Shown here piece by piece: positions 53,114-63,649 of a stretch of DNA of 64,000 nt. The notes under the pieces are model-generated. The model worked only from the letters and a program-made list of their open reading frames with translations. It did no database searches and was not told the origin of the DNA. Where the stretch lies: NCBI RefSeq assembly GCF_003337305.1, contig NZ_QPJO01000002.1, forward strand, positions 186,001-250,000, given 5' to 3'. Within the stretch, counting starts at the first letter, position 1, and each line of letters starts with the position of its first letter. The DNA is from Winogradskyella arenosi. Its GTDB lineage: Bacteria > Bacteroidota > Bacteroidia > Flavobacteriales > Flavobacteriaceae. The translations under genes and the position numbers were made by a program.

Positions 53114-55198
53114 TTATTTATTGAGATAAACCCAACCTGTGAAAGATCTTGAGTTTGCTCCAGTTTCATTTAATTGTAGTACATAAAAATAAGTACCTAC
53201 AGGAAGAGTTTTATTGGTTTTCAACAGACCTCTATTAGCACTTCCATACCACTTATTGTTATTATTACCTTCAAAAATTAAACTGCCATAACGGTTATAA
53301 ATTTTTAGGTTATGATTAGGGAACACATCATATAAACCTTGAATGTTGAACCAGTCATTTTTACCATCGTTATTAGGAGAGAACCCTTGAGGAATAAAGA
53401 GGGTCTCCGTGAGTGTTGAAATTTCAAAATCAATAGATTTTATAACACAGCCATTAGCATCTTGAACATATAAGGTATGTAACCCATCCGCGATTGAAGA
53501 CATTACAGCCTCGGTTTGAAAATCAGCATTATCAATCGCATATAAATACGATATTGAACTGTCTGTCATGGTCACGGTTAGCGTGTCACCGTTAATAGAA
53601 ATGTTTGAGGTATCTAAGGTGAAATCGGTTGCTGGATATACCGTTACTTCAAAATCACTTTCCGATGAACAATTGTTTGATGACGTACTGTCTATATTAA
53701 AAATATATACGACCTGAGAGGTGAAAAGGAGGTCTCCAGCAGTTAATGCTGTACCTGTACCATTAGGCCCTGTATAATAGTTACCATCGGTAATACTAGG
53801 AAGCTCAAATTGTCCACATACAACTTGGTCTTCAAGCGTACTCACTGCAGGTGCTTCATTTATAGTAACGGTAAAATTCGATTGGTTAGAACAGAAGTTA
53901 GGTGCCGTTCCTACTTCAGTATAAATATAAATAGTTTGAGAACTTGAAATGATGTCACCGGCAAAAAGTGGGGTCCCCGTACCGTTGATGCCTGTGTAAT
54001 AATTACCGTGAGTTAAAGATGGTAAAGAATAAGTTAAACAAGCCGTTTGGTCGGCTAGGTTATCCACCTCCGGATTTAAAACTTCTAATAATGCGGCATG
54101 AGAAACGAGGCTACAACTAGTAGTGGTGATTTCGCAATAATATTGCAAACCATTAAAACTAAAAGGCGTATTAGCGATGCTTAATGTATTGGTGGTCACG
54201 CCAGAATAATTACTATCGTTACTAAGGTTTGTCCAATCTCCAGCACTATTTAAAACTTTCCATTGGTAGGTATAACTTCCGCTGTCAACAGAAACTGTGA
54301 AGGTTGCGTTTTCATTTTCGCAGAGGCTTACTGAGTCGGGTTGGCTTAGTGTTGGAGAGGTTGCATTGTTATTAGCAGTATGCGTTCCTAAATCGGAACA
54401 ACTTTCGTTATCTAAATATAACCACTCATTGATGTTAAAGCTAGTACTTGGAGCAGCAGCATCAGCATTTCTAATAAACGTATAACCAATATTTTCTGCG
54501 GTATACATCACATCGATAACGCTTCCGGTTTTTACAAGTCTAATTTCGTCATCCTCATTAATCCCTGCACTAACAGTAACATCTGCAGAAATACCACTAC
54601 AAACATTACCTGTACTTCCCATTTCAATACTATAAGTACTCAAAGCTGGGATGCTTCCTGTTAACGGGATTGTGGCACTCGGAGTCGCATTTCCGATATC
54701 ACCAAAACGTTGTACTTCATAAACGCCGTCTACATCCACAGCAGTACTCGTTGGATTATACAATTCTATAACGCCATAACTTCCGCCATTAGAGTCATAA
54801 ACTTCAGAGATATAAATATCACCCGTTGTACCACAGGTGTCATTTATTAAGGTGAAATTATTAGTTGTCGTGGTTGAACAACCTCCATTAGTAGTTAATG
54901 TAATGGTAGAAAAGTCTGAAATACCTTCGGGGATGGTAATGTTTATTTCTGAATCGCTTATAATGGTAAAACTAGCAGTGATACCGTTGAAATCTACTGT
55001 TGAAAGCGTATTAAGTAAACTTCCGTTTAAAGTGATCTTTGTGTTTACAGGACCTGTTTCTGGACTAAAGCTTGAAATGATTGGTGCCGGACAGTTAAGG
55101 TTTTCAACGCCTTCAAGCGATACATTAAACGCATGGCTAAATAAAGCACTATGAGACAATAAGACAAGTTGAACGAGTAATACGATTGATTTTTTCAT
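53114..55198 (-). CDS. Secreted TIG/lamin-tail protein with T9SS type B domain, paralogue
   Basis: This protein has about 694 residues from ATG 55198; the frame extends to 55258 but the leader before ATG lacks a signal. A signal peptide (MKKSIVLLVQLVLLS), a TIG/IPT domain, a lamin-tail-like domain (TGDIYISEVYDSNGGSYGVIELYNP), an Ig-like region, two diverged copies of the 74-residue repeat (near bases 53640-54070), a SprB-like segment and a type B sorting domain (FIPQGFSPNNDGKNDWF...KTNKTLPVGTYFYVL). It is a duplicate of the gene at 50590, 34 bp away in the same direction, with two repeats instead of four. Confidence 0.9.
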   Translation of the reverse strand: MKKSIVLLVQLVLLSHSALFSHAFNVSLEGVENLNCPAPIISSFSPETGPVNTKITLNGSLLNTLSTVDFNGITASFTIISDSEINITIPEGISDFSTITLTTNGGCSTTTTNNFTLINDTCGTTGDIYISEVYDSNGGSYGVIELYNPTSTAVDVDGVYEVQRFGDIGNATPSATIPLTGSIPALSTYSIEMGSTGNVCSGISADVTVSAGINEDDEIRLVKTGSVIDVMYTAENIGYTFIRNADAAAPSTSFNINEWLYLDNESCSDLGTHTANNNATSPTLSQPDSVSLCENENATFTVSVDSGSYTYQWKVLNSAGDWTNLSNDSNYSGVTTNTLSIANTPFSFNGLQYYCEITTTSCSLVSHAALLEVLNPEVDNLADQTACLTYSLPSLTHGNYYTGINGTGTPLFAGDIISSSQTIYIYTEVGTAPNFCSNQSNFTVTINEAPAVSTLEDQVVCGQFELPSITDGNYYTGPNGTGTALTAGDLLFTSQVVYIFNIDSTSSNNCSSESDFEVTVYPATDFTLDTSNISINGDTLTVTMTDSSISYLYAIDNADFQTEAVMSSIADGLHTLYVQDANGCVIKSIDFEISTLTETLFIPQGFSPNNDGKNDWFNIQGLYDVFPNHNLKIYNRYGSLIFEGNNNNKWYGSANRGLLKTNKTLPVGTYFYVLQLNETGANSRSFTGWVYLNK

Positions 55199-55430
55199 TT
55201 TATATGGGTAAAAATAGTCGGCAAAAATATGTAATAAAATTCGTTTATTTGTTAACAAACGGTTACGTTAATCTTCAGGGGTTTTAGTTTGGTTTTTATG
55301 TGGTTAATTGTCAGTTAATTATGTGTTTTGTAAACAGGTATATGGTGTTAAAAGTCGGGAAGAATCCATAACTACATAGGATAGGCTATTTTTTAACATC
55401 TTTTGGTATTTATGGTCACTAGGAGATATG

Positions 55431-55438
55431 TATCTTTG
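55431..55438 (+). promoter_or_regulatory. Possible -7 box of the gene at 55458
   Basis: TATCTTTG fits TAnnTTTG and lies 19 bp before the ATG at 55458. The TTTTG at 55401-55405 is about 25 bases upstream, longer than the usual spacing. Confidence 0.35.
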
Positions 55439-55457
55439 CCATCCCTTAAAAATTAAA

Positions 55458-57812
55458 ATGACACTTAAGAATCAAGCCCTTATACTTGCACTCTTCTTTA
55501 CCTTGTGTACTTATGCCCAAAGTATTTCAGTTGATAGCGCTACTTACACTGCACAACAACTTATAGAAGATGTCCTTATTGATAGTAATTGTATTTCCAA
55601 TGTTACTGTGACTAACGTTTCAGGTGGAAATTTTAATGGTTCTGATGAAAGTTATGGCTATTTTGATGCTACCGGAACAAACTTTCCTTTTCAAAGTGGC
55701 GTGGTCTTAAGTACAGGAAGACTTCAAAATGTGCCAGGACCTAACCTCAGTCTTAGTGATGATGATGCCTCCAATTGGGAAGGAGACTTAGATCTAGAGT
55801 TTGCGCTTAATGAAACTAATACGACTAATGCCACTATTTTAGAGTTCGATTTTACTTCGGTAGCCTCAGAAATAAGTTTTAGATATATTTTTGCTTCGGA
55901 AGAATATCAAGAAGGCAATGCCAATAGTTGTGCTTATTCCGATTTATTTGGGTTTTTAATCCGTCCCACTTCGGTTCAGCAACAATATGAAAATATAGCT
56001 TTAGTGCCTGATACGAATACGCCTGTAAAAGTAACGACTGTAACTCCGGGTGTTAATGGCGCTTGTCCGCCTCAAAATGAAACCTACTTCGGAAATTATA
56101 ACGACGGAAATGCCGTGATCAATTTTAATGGTCAGACGGCGGTGTTAACGGCAACAGCAAATGTTATTCCTAATGAAACCTATCATGTAAAACTCGTTAT
56201 TGCCGATGAACAAAACTACCGCTACGATTCGGTGGTGTTTTTAGAAGCGGGAAGTTTTCAATTGTCTACGGATTTAGGACCTAATCGTTTATTAGCGACG
56301 CAAAATGCGCTTTGTGAAGGCGAAACTTTAGAGCTTACCGTGAATGAAGTCGGGTCACCTTCTTACGATTGGTATAAGGATGGAGTTCTTGTCGCTTCAG
56401 AAGCTAGCAATTGTGTAAACTGTGGGTCTTATACCGTTACAGAAGCGGGGACTTATACAGTTGAAGTTGGTTTGGCCAATGGCTGTATTTCTTATGGTGA
56501 GATTGATGTAGAATACAGTGCTTTGCCTGTTGGGACGGATGCCGTTTTAGTCGCTTGCGATAGTAATGACGATGGCTTATCTACCTATAACTTATTTGAA
56601 GCTTCTAATGAACTCACTAATTTTGATAATGGCGTAAATCTTATTGATTTTTTCATGTCTGAAGCAGATGCGCACAGTTATACAAATCCGATTCAGGATG
56701 CTCAAGATTTTCAAAATACAGTACCTTCTCAGGTTGTATACGGTTATATTGTAAACAATGCGAATTGTTATAGTGTTGTGGAATTAGAATTACAGACCTC
56801 TCAGAACACTTTGAATATTCCCGATTTAAATGGCTGTGATGGTGATGAGGTTGATGGTTTTGCTATTTTTGATCTTAGTGCTATTGCAGCGTCGGTTGAA
56901 AATCAAATTCCTGCGGGAGCAAGTCTGTCATATTACGAAACAGAAGCCGATGCGTTTAGTGAAACGAATGCCTTACCTATAAGTTACGAAAATACTACGG
57001 CTTATAATCAAACGATTTACGTAAAGGTTAATAATGGGAGTCAGTGTTATAGCATTTCTGAAGTCGCATTGCAGGTGGTTTATACACCACAGTTAATTCC
57101 TGATGAAACCCTTGTGTATTGTACTAATTTATATCCTGAAACGCTTACACTTTACGGTGGGGTGAGCAATGACTTACCTAATAATTATTATTACCAATGG
57201 TGGTTTAACGGTGCGCTCACGGAAGTGAATACAACCTTTAATGCTATTAATGAACCGGGCGTTTATACCGTTGTGGTTACAGATCCAAATGGATGCTCTT
57301 CAAGTAGAACTATTACGGTTACGACCTCAAATACGGCGATTATTGAAAGTGTATCAATTACAGGTGTAGCGCCAAATAACAGCGTTACCATTAATGTTTC
57401 AGGCGATGGTGATTATGAGTTTTCTTTAGATTCAGAATTTGGACCTTACCAAGAAGATCCTGTTTTTACTAATCTTGCTGAAGGATTTTATACCCTTTAT
57501 GTGAGAGATTTAAACGGTTGTGCAACCATATTACAAGAACTATCCGTATTAGGATTTCCTAAATTCTTTACCCCTAATGCTGATGGCGATTCAGATTATT
57601 GGGGCGTTGTAGGTGATTCGTTTGTTAGGCGTTCTTTAGAATCGGTACATATATTTAACCGCTACGGAAAATTGGTTAGTGTTTTAGATGCGAATCAGCA
57701 AACTTGGGATGGTACGTTTAATGGTAAAGCACTTCCAAGTGATGATTATTGGTATGTCGCCTTGTTGGAGAATGGCAAAAAATATACCGGACATTTAGGG
57801 TTAAAACGTTAA
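55458..57812 (+). CDS. Secreted choice-of-anchor-L protein with T9SS type B domain
   Basis: This protein has about 784 residues from ATG 55458; an upstream TTG frame start is less likely. A signal peptide (MTLKNQALILALFFTLCTYAQ) is followed by a choice-of-anchor-L domain (about 40-270, with FDFTSVASEISFRYIFASEEYQEG and NIALVPDTNTPVKVTT), an Ig-like segment, two units of the roughly 93-residue ACDSNDDG-type repeat (about 365-550), a SprB-like repeat, and the type B sorting domain (about 703-784, FFTPNADGDSDYW). The gene is tail to tail with the giant paralogue at 57823, 10 bp apart. Predicted cell-surface adhesin. Confidence 0.88.
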   Translation: MTLKNQALILALFFTLCTYAQSISVDSATYTAQQLIEDVLIDSNCISNVTVTNVSGGNFNGSDESYGYFDATGTNFPFQSGVVLSTGRLQNVPGPNLSLSDDDASNWEGDLDLEFALNETNTTNATILEFDFTSVASEISFRYIFASEEYQEGNANSCAYSDLFGFLIRPTSVQQQYENIALVPDTNTPVKVTTVTPGVNGACPPQNETYFGNYNDGNAVINFNGQTAVLTATANVIPNETYHVKLVIADEQNYRYDSVVFLEAGSFQLSTDLGPNRLLATQNALCEGETLELTVNEVGSPSYDWYKDGVLVASEASNCVNCGSYTVTEAGTYTVEVGLANGCISYGEIDVEYSALPVGTDAVLVACDSNDDGLSTYNLFEASNELTNFDNGVNLIDFFMSEADAHSYTNPIQDAQDFQNTVPSQVVYGYIVNNANCYSVVELELQTSQNTLNIPDLNGCDGDEVDGFAIFDLSAIAASVENQIPAGASLSYYETEADAFSETNALPISYENTTAYNQTIYVKVNNGSQCYSISEVALQVVYTPQLIPDETLVYCTNLYPETLTLYGGVSNDLPNNYYYQWWFNGALTEVNTTFNAINEPGVYTVVVTDPNGCSSSRTITVTTSNTAIIESVSITGVAPNNSVTINVSGDGDYEFSLDSEFGPYQEDPVFTNLAEGFYTLYVRDLNGCATILQELSVLGFPKFFTPNADGDSDYWGVVGDSFVRRSLESVHIFNRYGKLVSVLDANQQTWDGTFNGKALPSDDYWYVALLENGKKYTGHLGLKR

Positions 57813-57822
57813 AATGAGCTCC

Positions 57823-60800
57823 TTACCGTCGTAAGGCAAAATTACCACGCACTTCAAAAGAGGTGTTGCCTTGTCTTATTTCAGCTAAGAACCAATAATC
57901 ATTAGCCGGCATATTACGGTTGTTATAGGTGCCATCCCAGCCGGAAGATTCTGAACTTAATTGGTAGATGAGCTTGCCGTAACGGTCAAAAATATAGACT
58001 TTACTTCCTGGTAAGGTTTCAATTCCTACAATATGCCATGTATCGTGATGGGTATCGCCATTTGGTGTGAAAAAAGGTGGTGCATCCACCACAACCACTT
58101 CTTTGGTAACCTCAGCACAGCCATTCAAATCTATTACCGTAATGGTGTGGTAGCCTAAGGTTACATTTTCAAAAGTATTGGAGTCTTGTGGTTCTCCATC
58201 ATCCAATATATATTGGTAATTGCCAATACCACTAATGGTAATAGTGATGTTGTTAGGGTCTGAAAAATCTACAGTTTCTGTTAGTTCTATTGTGGCCGAT
58301 GCCGATTCTATAACCTCAAAAGTACTTGTGGTGGCACATCCAAATTCCGAAGTAACAGTAACAGCATATGTACCGATTTCTGTAATTTCTAGACTAGAAT
58401 TGCTGCTATTGTTAGACCATAAATATTGATCTGTATCGAAAAAGGTTTCTGCTGAAACGATTAAAGGGAGGTTATCAATACAAACCACTTGTGTTGGTAT
58501 AAACACATAAGGTTTTCGATGTACCACCAATGAAAAATTGACCAGACTATAGCAATGGGTAAGATTGTTTTCTACACGTGCGGTTATTATTTCGTTGTTA
58601 TAGCCTATATAAGAATTCGCATTTAAGGAATTGCTGTTTTCATGGGCGTCTAAAATTGAATTAAAATACGTTACACTGTAATTTAAGGGATTTTGAAATC
58701 CTAAAATACTTGCAGTTTGCGCATGTAATGTAAAATTGAACGCTTCGTCGTAATCGTCATCACAAACCTCAAGGTCTTCAGGAGCAAGGGCCAAGGGAAC
58801 TGGATTGATTCGGAGTTCAAACGGATAAATTACATAACAATGGGTGGTGCTATAGGCGACACGTGCAAATAATTGGGTGCTAGAATCCGTGTAAGTGTAA
58901 GGCGATTCTAATGCGTTGGTTTGATTTATGGCATCTGTTTCTGAGGGGTAATAACTAATAAGCACGTTGAAATTGCTATCCACAATTCTAGTATTTATTG
59001 TGTTTAAATCGAAGGTTTGCGTGTCGTTATCACAGAGTTCAATACTTTGAAAGGTATTTATAGGTGGTGGAAGGTTGACGTATAACTCTAGCGTGACACT
59101 AGTATAGCAGTTTGCAACCGTATCTAAAACTTTGATATAAACCGTTTGAGGATTGCTTGTGTTGCTATAGTTTTCAGGATTTGAAATGGCATTAAGATCG
59201 TTTTCTAAATCGGTTACAGTTTCAAAATAACTTATAATATGGTTAGGGTTGCTCGTTTCAAAGAGTTCACTTTGCGCTGTAGTTAAATTAAAAGGAGTCT
59301 CGCCATCATAATCCGTATCACAATACACTAACGGTTGTGGGGTGTTAGGGTGTGGATTTACTCTTAATATAAATTCCGTAAGGTTGTAGCAACCGGTCGT
59401 ATTATTTTCAATTCTAACCCAAATAACTTGTGTGTTTGTTCCTAAATAGGTATTAGTTTCAATAATAGGATTTTCATTGATTTCAGCATGGTTGAGTGTT
59501 TCAAAGTAACTTACATCAAAATCATTGGCGTTTTGTGTCCCTAAAACTGTTGAAGTCTGAGATTCTAAATTAAAATAGGCTGAGCCGTCGTTGGTCACAT
59601 CGTCACAGGCTTCTAATGGGTCTGGTAAATTTGCAACCGGCAAAGGGTTAATTATAAGATCAAACGGATAAGTGCTATAACATCCGGTAAGCGCGTTTGT
59701 AACTCGGGCCACAAAAGAATGCGATGTTTCCGTATAGTTATAGATAGGCGGTAAGGGGTTGCTATTGGTTTCCGCATCACCTTGATTATTATGATAAGTA
59801 AAAATGAGATCCGTTGTAAGATCTGTAAGGTAGCTGTCTACGCTAGAAAAATTAAATTCGGCGGCAGGATGATCACAAATTTCTACCGTTTCAAAACCAT
59901 TAAGCAATGGCGGTAGGTTTACGATTAAATCTAAAGGAACAATTACAAAACAATCGCTAACGGTATTATTAACTTTAATATATACCGTTTGTGGTGTGGT
60001 GCTATTTTGATAATTGTGTGGAGTGTTAATAGGGTTTGTATCCGCCTCTAAATCGTCAACAGTTTCAAAATAGGAAACCTCAATATTGTCTTGTCTCACA
60101 TCTAAAATATCAATTTCAGAAATGGTTAAATCCCAAGTGACTATACCATCATAATCGGTGTCGCATTGTTCTAAAGGTATTGAAGGATTTACAACAGGTG
60201 CTGAAATTACGGTGATTTCAAAAGCGGAAATTCCTTGACAGTAGGTGCCGTTAGAAATCCGTGCATATAGCTCTTGAGGATTAGTGGTGTTGGTAAATTC
60301 AAGAGGTACAGGATTGTTATTAGATTCGGCATCAAACTGAGACAGATGAAAACTGACATCTAAAATTTCTGGACTTCCCGTAACAATTTCATCAATTTTC
60401 ACATTTAAATCTACGGTAGCAACACCGTCATTACTGATATCATCACAGACTAAAAATGCCGTTGGAGGTGTGAAAATAGGTAGGGAACCAACTTCTAATT
60501 CAAAGGAAGAGGTCCCAAAACAGTTGGAGTCGGTGAGGTTTTCTACACGGACATAAATAGTTTGTGGACTTGAAGTGTTGTTATAAGCCGTGTATTTGTC
60601 AATATAGTTAGTACCCGCAATAGCATCCGCTTCGGTTTCGAAATACAAGACCTGTTTTCCTGTTTGTCCATTGAGAATTTCTTCATCCTTCAAATAGAAA
60701 TAAAAGTCGGCTACACCACTAATATCAGCTTCACAATTTTGAAAATTTGAAATCGGAATAAATTCAGGAACGGTATTTATATAAACGTAAAAGCCAGAAA

Positions 60801-63507
60801 GATTAGCACAGCCACTAGACTCATTTTCTACGCGTGCATAGATATACGTCGTTTCAGTGGTAAAGTTATCCGGATTGCTAATGGCGTTTTCGGGTGTACC
60901 TTCTAAAGCTAAGTTATAATCCTCATAAAAGGAAAAGTTTAACCCGTTAGTGGCACTAACCATTTCTGGAATTTTAGAGGTAAAATCTACGGTGGAGCTT
61001 CCGTCATTATCATCATCACAAACAATTATGGCCTCAGGGTAAAAGATGGTTGGAGCCCCTACAATATTAACTTGGAGTGTGGAAATATCGTAACATTCCG
61101 TTTGGGAGTTGGTTACTCGGATATAAAACAATTGCGGATTGCTACTGTTGTAAACATAATCGGGTAAAATATTTTCATTATTAATAGCGTCTTCTTCCGT
61201 AAGGTAATATTTTACGTTGGCCGCTTGCACACCTTGACTCGCTGTACTATTAAACGTATCCATAATTAAGGTAGTGAAGCCATCATCATCTTCATCACAA
61301 TAATCATACGTTTGCGGACTTAACACAATAGCGGGAGAAATTTCTAAAGCAATATCAATATAGTCTTCACAAATCCCTGAACTCGCAATGGCATAAATTG
61401 TAGTGCCGTAATTAGAAACCGTAAAAGGAATGGTTTTGTCTATAGGATTGGTTAAGTTATCACGATCCTCAGGCGTCAAGTAGAAAGAGAATTCAAATCC
61501 TGGATACCCGTTAGAAATATCCCATTGAACCTCAACAAGATTAAAATCGGCAATACCATCGTCCGAAACATCATCGCAAACAATAACGGCATCTTGGGAA
61601 AATCCGGATTGAATAATACTGCTAAACAATTCCAAATTAACCACTGCATAACAGCCTGTTTCAGGATCTTGTACACGGATATAAAGGAGCTGATAATAGG
61701 GCGATGTATTTTGATAATTTTCAGGATCCGAAATGGGATTGATATTATTATGTGCCTCATACAAGGTGATATGAAAACTAACGTCTAAACCTGTGGCGCC
61801 TTGTAAAACGCTGTCAATAATACTTGTCAAATCGAAAGTCTCTAAGCCATTTTCACTTTCAGGCGCACAGGCTCCAACCCATTGATCGTTGAGGTTAATC
61901 GGTGGCGTATCTTGAAATTGAACGTCGATTGTAGTTGTGGAATAACAGCCTGTTGTACTATCGTATATCCTTACATATAGCGTTTCGGAAGTATTGAAAT
62001 TGGCGTAAGGCGAAAAAATAGGATTACTTCCTAAATCGGCCTCCGGAAGCGAGTAATGATACGTGATATAGAGGTTATTGTTGCCGTTGATGATCTGATC
62101 ATTTACAAGGTTTAAATCCACAAGCGTATAACCGTCTAAAGTTGGGTCTTCACAGGCAATGATGGGATCGGGATCTACAAAATCTGGTTTCTGATTAACC
62201 ACTAAATTAAACGTAGAATAAGCCAAACAGCCGTTAATGGCATCTTCAATTCTTACAAATATGGGTTGTGGTGAGCTCGTATTTTCAATCGGTGTGGTTA
62301 TAGGATTGTTATTATCTAGGGCATCTTCATTAGAGTAGTGATAACTGATGAGGTAATTTGAAGGTGGAACAGAGGCTAGGACCTCATTGTTTTTAGCGGT
62401 AAGATCAAAAGTTTCAACGCCATCATTAGAAGGGTCATCACAATAAATAAAATCTGAAATTTGTGTGGAGGCTTGTTCTGAATTTAAGATAATGTCCACC
62501 ACATCTTCAATAACACAAGACGTGCTGCCAAGTTGTATGGTTACCTCAACCTTATAGGAACCCGAAGCTGTTGCTTCGAAATTGCTAGCGTTTGCGCCAT
62601 CTATTAAGGTATTGTCTTTATACCATTGGTAGGAGGCTTGAGGGTTTTGAATATCACCATTAAGCATCACCGAATCCCCACAGGTGGAAATGTCGGGGCC
62701 TAGGTCTACATTCGCATTAAAACTATTCCCTTCAATAAATACCGCAGAATCAAAGTTTTGGTCGCTCTGATCTGCAATTACCAATTTTATTTCATATTCT
62801 ACATTGGGCATAATCGCAGCAGTAGCGGTAAGCACCACCGTTCTTCCATTATAATTGGTATCTCCTACATTATAGCCTTCAAAATAGGCTTCGTTGGCGG
62901 CAGAACACCAAGTTTCAATTTCGTCATGAACAGTATTGGTATTTACAGGTGTAGACGTTCCAGGAATTAATGCAATATTATTAAACGAGTCTGAGGTCCC
63001 TGCTTCGCGTATTAAAAAGGCGAAACCATCAGAATAAAAACAGGGGTATTCTTGTTGGTATTCCTCTGAAGCTAACAAATAATTAAATTGAATTTGATTG
63101 GCAACAGAAATAAAATTAAACTGTATGGAGGTTGCATTTAAGGTATTAGAAATGCCCAACGCATTTTCTAAATCGGTATCCGTAAGCCAAGCGTCATCAC
63201 CTTCGTTTAGCGGACTTGTATTTAAGGTGTTTCCAGCAGAATTTACATTACCAGTGGTAAGTACAATACCGTTAAGAAAAGGGAAGTCAGAGTTGCCCCG
63301 TTCAAAAAAACCATAGCTATTAAAGCCGTTAATAGATCCGTTTACCGTGGAAGCAATATTTGAAATCTCTACACAATTTTGACCTAAGTTGTCTTGAATA
63401 AGTTGCTCTAGAGGAAGTAAATCATCAGTTGTAATTTGTTGGCCATAGGTGTAAAGACAAACACTAAAACAAATGATTAAACTGAATATGTAATTTATTT
63501 TTACCAT
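57823..63507 (-). CDS. Giant secreted repeat adhesin with T9SS type B domain
   Basis: This 1894-residue protein has a signal peptide, a choice-of-anchor-L domain (about 45-265), an Ig-like region (270-345), 14 repeats of about 93 residues (356-1662), two more beta domains (1663-1811, ending in a SprB-like unit) and the T9SS type B sorting domain (1812-1894, FFTPNGDTHHDTW...GWDGTYNNRNMPANDYWF). Repeats start with a C-D/E-rich turn (CDDxxNDG) and end with a strand carrying one Cys (e.g. NCFGTSSFEL), so each unit has two cysteines that may form a disulfide. It could reach tens of nanometres from the surface; function inferred as adhesion or gliding. Confidence 0.9.
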   Translation of the reverse strand: MVKINYIFSLIICFSVCLYTYGQQITTDDLLPLEQLIQDNLGQNCVEISNIASTVNGSINGFNSYGFFERGNSDFPFLNGIVLTTGNVNSAGNTLNTSPLNEGDDAWLTDTDLENALGISNTLNATSIQFNFISVANQIQFNYLLASEEYQQEYPCFYSDGFAFLIREAGTSDSFNNIALIPGTSTPVNTNTVHDEIETWCSAANEAYFEGYNVGDTNYNGRTVVLTATAAIMPNVEYEIKLVIADQSDQNFDSAVFIEGNSFNANVDLGPDISTCGDSVMLNGDIQNPQASYQWYKDNTLIDGANASNFEATASGSYKVEVTIQLGSTSCVIEDVVDIILNSEQASTQISDFIYCDDPSNDGVETFDLTAKNNEVLASVPPSNYLISYHYSNEDALDNNNPITTPIENTSSPQPIFVRIEDAINGCLAYSTFNLVVNQKPDFVDPDPIIACEDPTLDGYTLVDLNLVNDQIINGNNNLYITYHYSLPEADLGSNPIFSPYANFNTSETLYVRIYDSTTGCYSTTTIDVQFQDTPPINLNDQWVGACAPESENGLETFDLTSIIDSVLQGATGLDVSFHITLYEAHNNINPISDPENYQNTSPYYQLLYIRVQDPETGCYAVVNLELFSSIIQSGFSQDAVIVCDDVSDDGIADFNLVEVQWDISNGYPGFEFSFYLTPEDRDNLTNPIDKTIPFTVSNYGTTIYAIASSGICEDYIDIALEISPAIVLSPQTYDYCDEDDDGFTTLIMDTFNSTASQGVQAANVKYYLTEEDAINNENILPDYVYNSSNPQLFYIRVTNSQTECYDISTLQVNIVGAPTIFYPEAIIVCDDDNDGSSTVDFTSKIPEMVSATNGLNFSFYEDYNLALEGTPENAISNPDNFTTETTYIYARVENESSGCANLSGFYVYINTVPEFIPISNFQNCEADISGVADFYFYLKDEEILNGQTGKQVLYFETEADAIAGTNYIDKYTAYNNTSSPQTIYVRVENLTDSNCFGTSSFELEVGSLPIFTPPTAFLVCDDISNDGVATVDLNVKIDEIVTGSPEILDVSFHLSQFDAESNNNPVPLEFTNTTNPQELYARISNGTYCQGISAFEITVISAPVVNPSIPLEQCDTDYDGIVTWDLTISEIDILDVRQDNIEVSYFETVDDLEADTNPINTPHNYQNSTTPQTVYIKVNNTVSDCFVIVPLDLIVNLPPLLNGFETVEICDHPAAEFNFSSVDSYLTDLTTDLIFTYHNNQGDAETNSNPLPPIYNYTETSHSFVARVTNALTGCYSTYPFDLIINPLPVANLPDPLEACDDVTNDGSAYFNLESQTSTVLGTQNANDFDVSYFETLNHAEINENPIIETNTYLGTNTQVIWVRIENNTTGCYNLTEFILRVNPHPNTPQPLVYCDTDYDGETPFNLTTAQSELFETSNPNHIISYFETVTDLENDLNAISNPENYSNTSNPQTVYIKVLDTVANCYTSVTLELYVNLPPPINTFQSIELCDNDTQTFDLNTINTRIVDSNFNVLISYYPSETDAINQTNALESPYTYTDSSTQLFARVAYSTTHCYVIYPFELRINPVPLALAPEDLEVCDDDYDEAFNFTLHAQTASILGFQNPLNYSVTYFNSILDAHENSNSLNANSYIGYNNEIITARVENNLTHCYSLVNFSLVVHRKPYVFIPTQVVCIDNLPLIVSAETFFDTDQYLWSNNSSNSSLEITEIGTYAVTVTSEFGCATTSTFEVIESASATIELTETVDFSDPNNITITISGIGNYQYILDDGEPQDSNTFENVTLGYHTITVIDLNGCAEVTKEVVVVDAPPFFTPNGDTHHDTWHIVGIETLPGSKVYIFDRYGKLIYQLSSESSGWDGTYNNRNMPANDYWFLAEIRQGNTSFEVRGNFALRR
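58522..62442 (-). repeat. Fourteen diverged ~93-residue tandem repeats
   Basis: Each unit starts with a Cys-Asp turn (CDDPSNDG, CDDVSDDG, CDEDDDG, CDTDYDG and so on) and ends with a Cys-containing strand. Units average 93 residues. They are strongly diverged in DNA, unlike the 222-bp repeats at 51061. Confidence 0.85.
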
Positions 63508-63575
63508 ACAAAATAAGTGCCTTTAAAGAAGTGAGTTGCTTAATAGTCAAGGCAATTTAAGTGGTAAAAAAGTAT

Positions 63576-63600
63576 AAAAAAATCCCCAATAGTGGGGATA
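63576..63600 (-). terminator. Terminator of the gene cut by the right edge
   Basis: On the minus strand ATCCCC, loop ACTATT, GGGGAT and a seven-T run. It lies about 50 bp past the stop at 63650. Confidence 0.8.
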
Positions 63601-63649
63601 TTATATGATGAATTGTCTTTTTAAAGGTTGAACAACAAGGTTTTAATGC

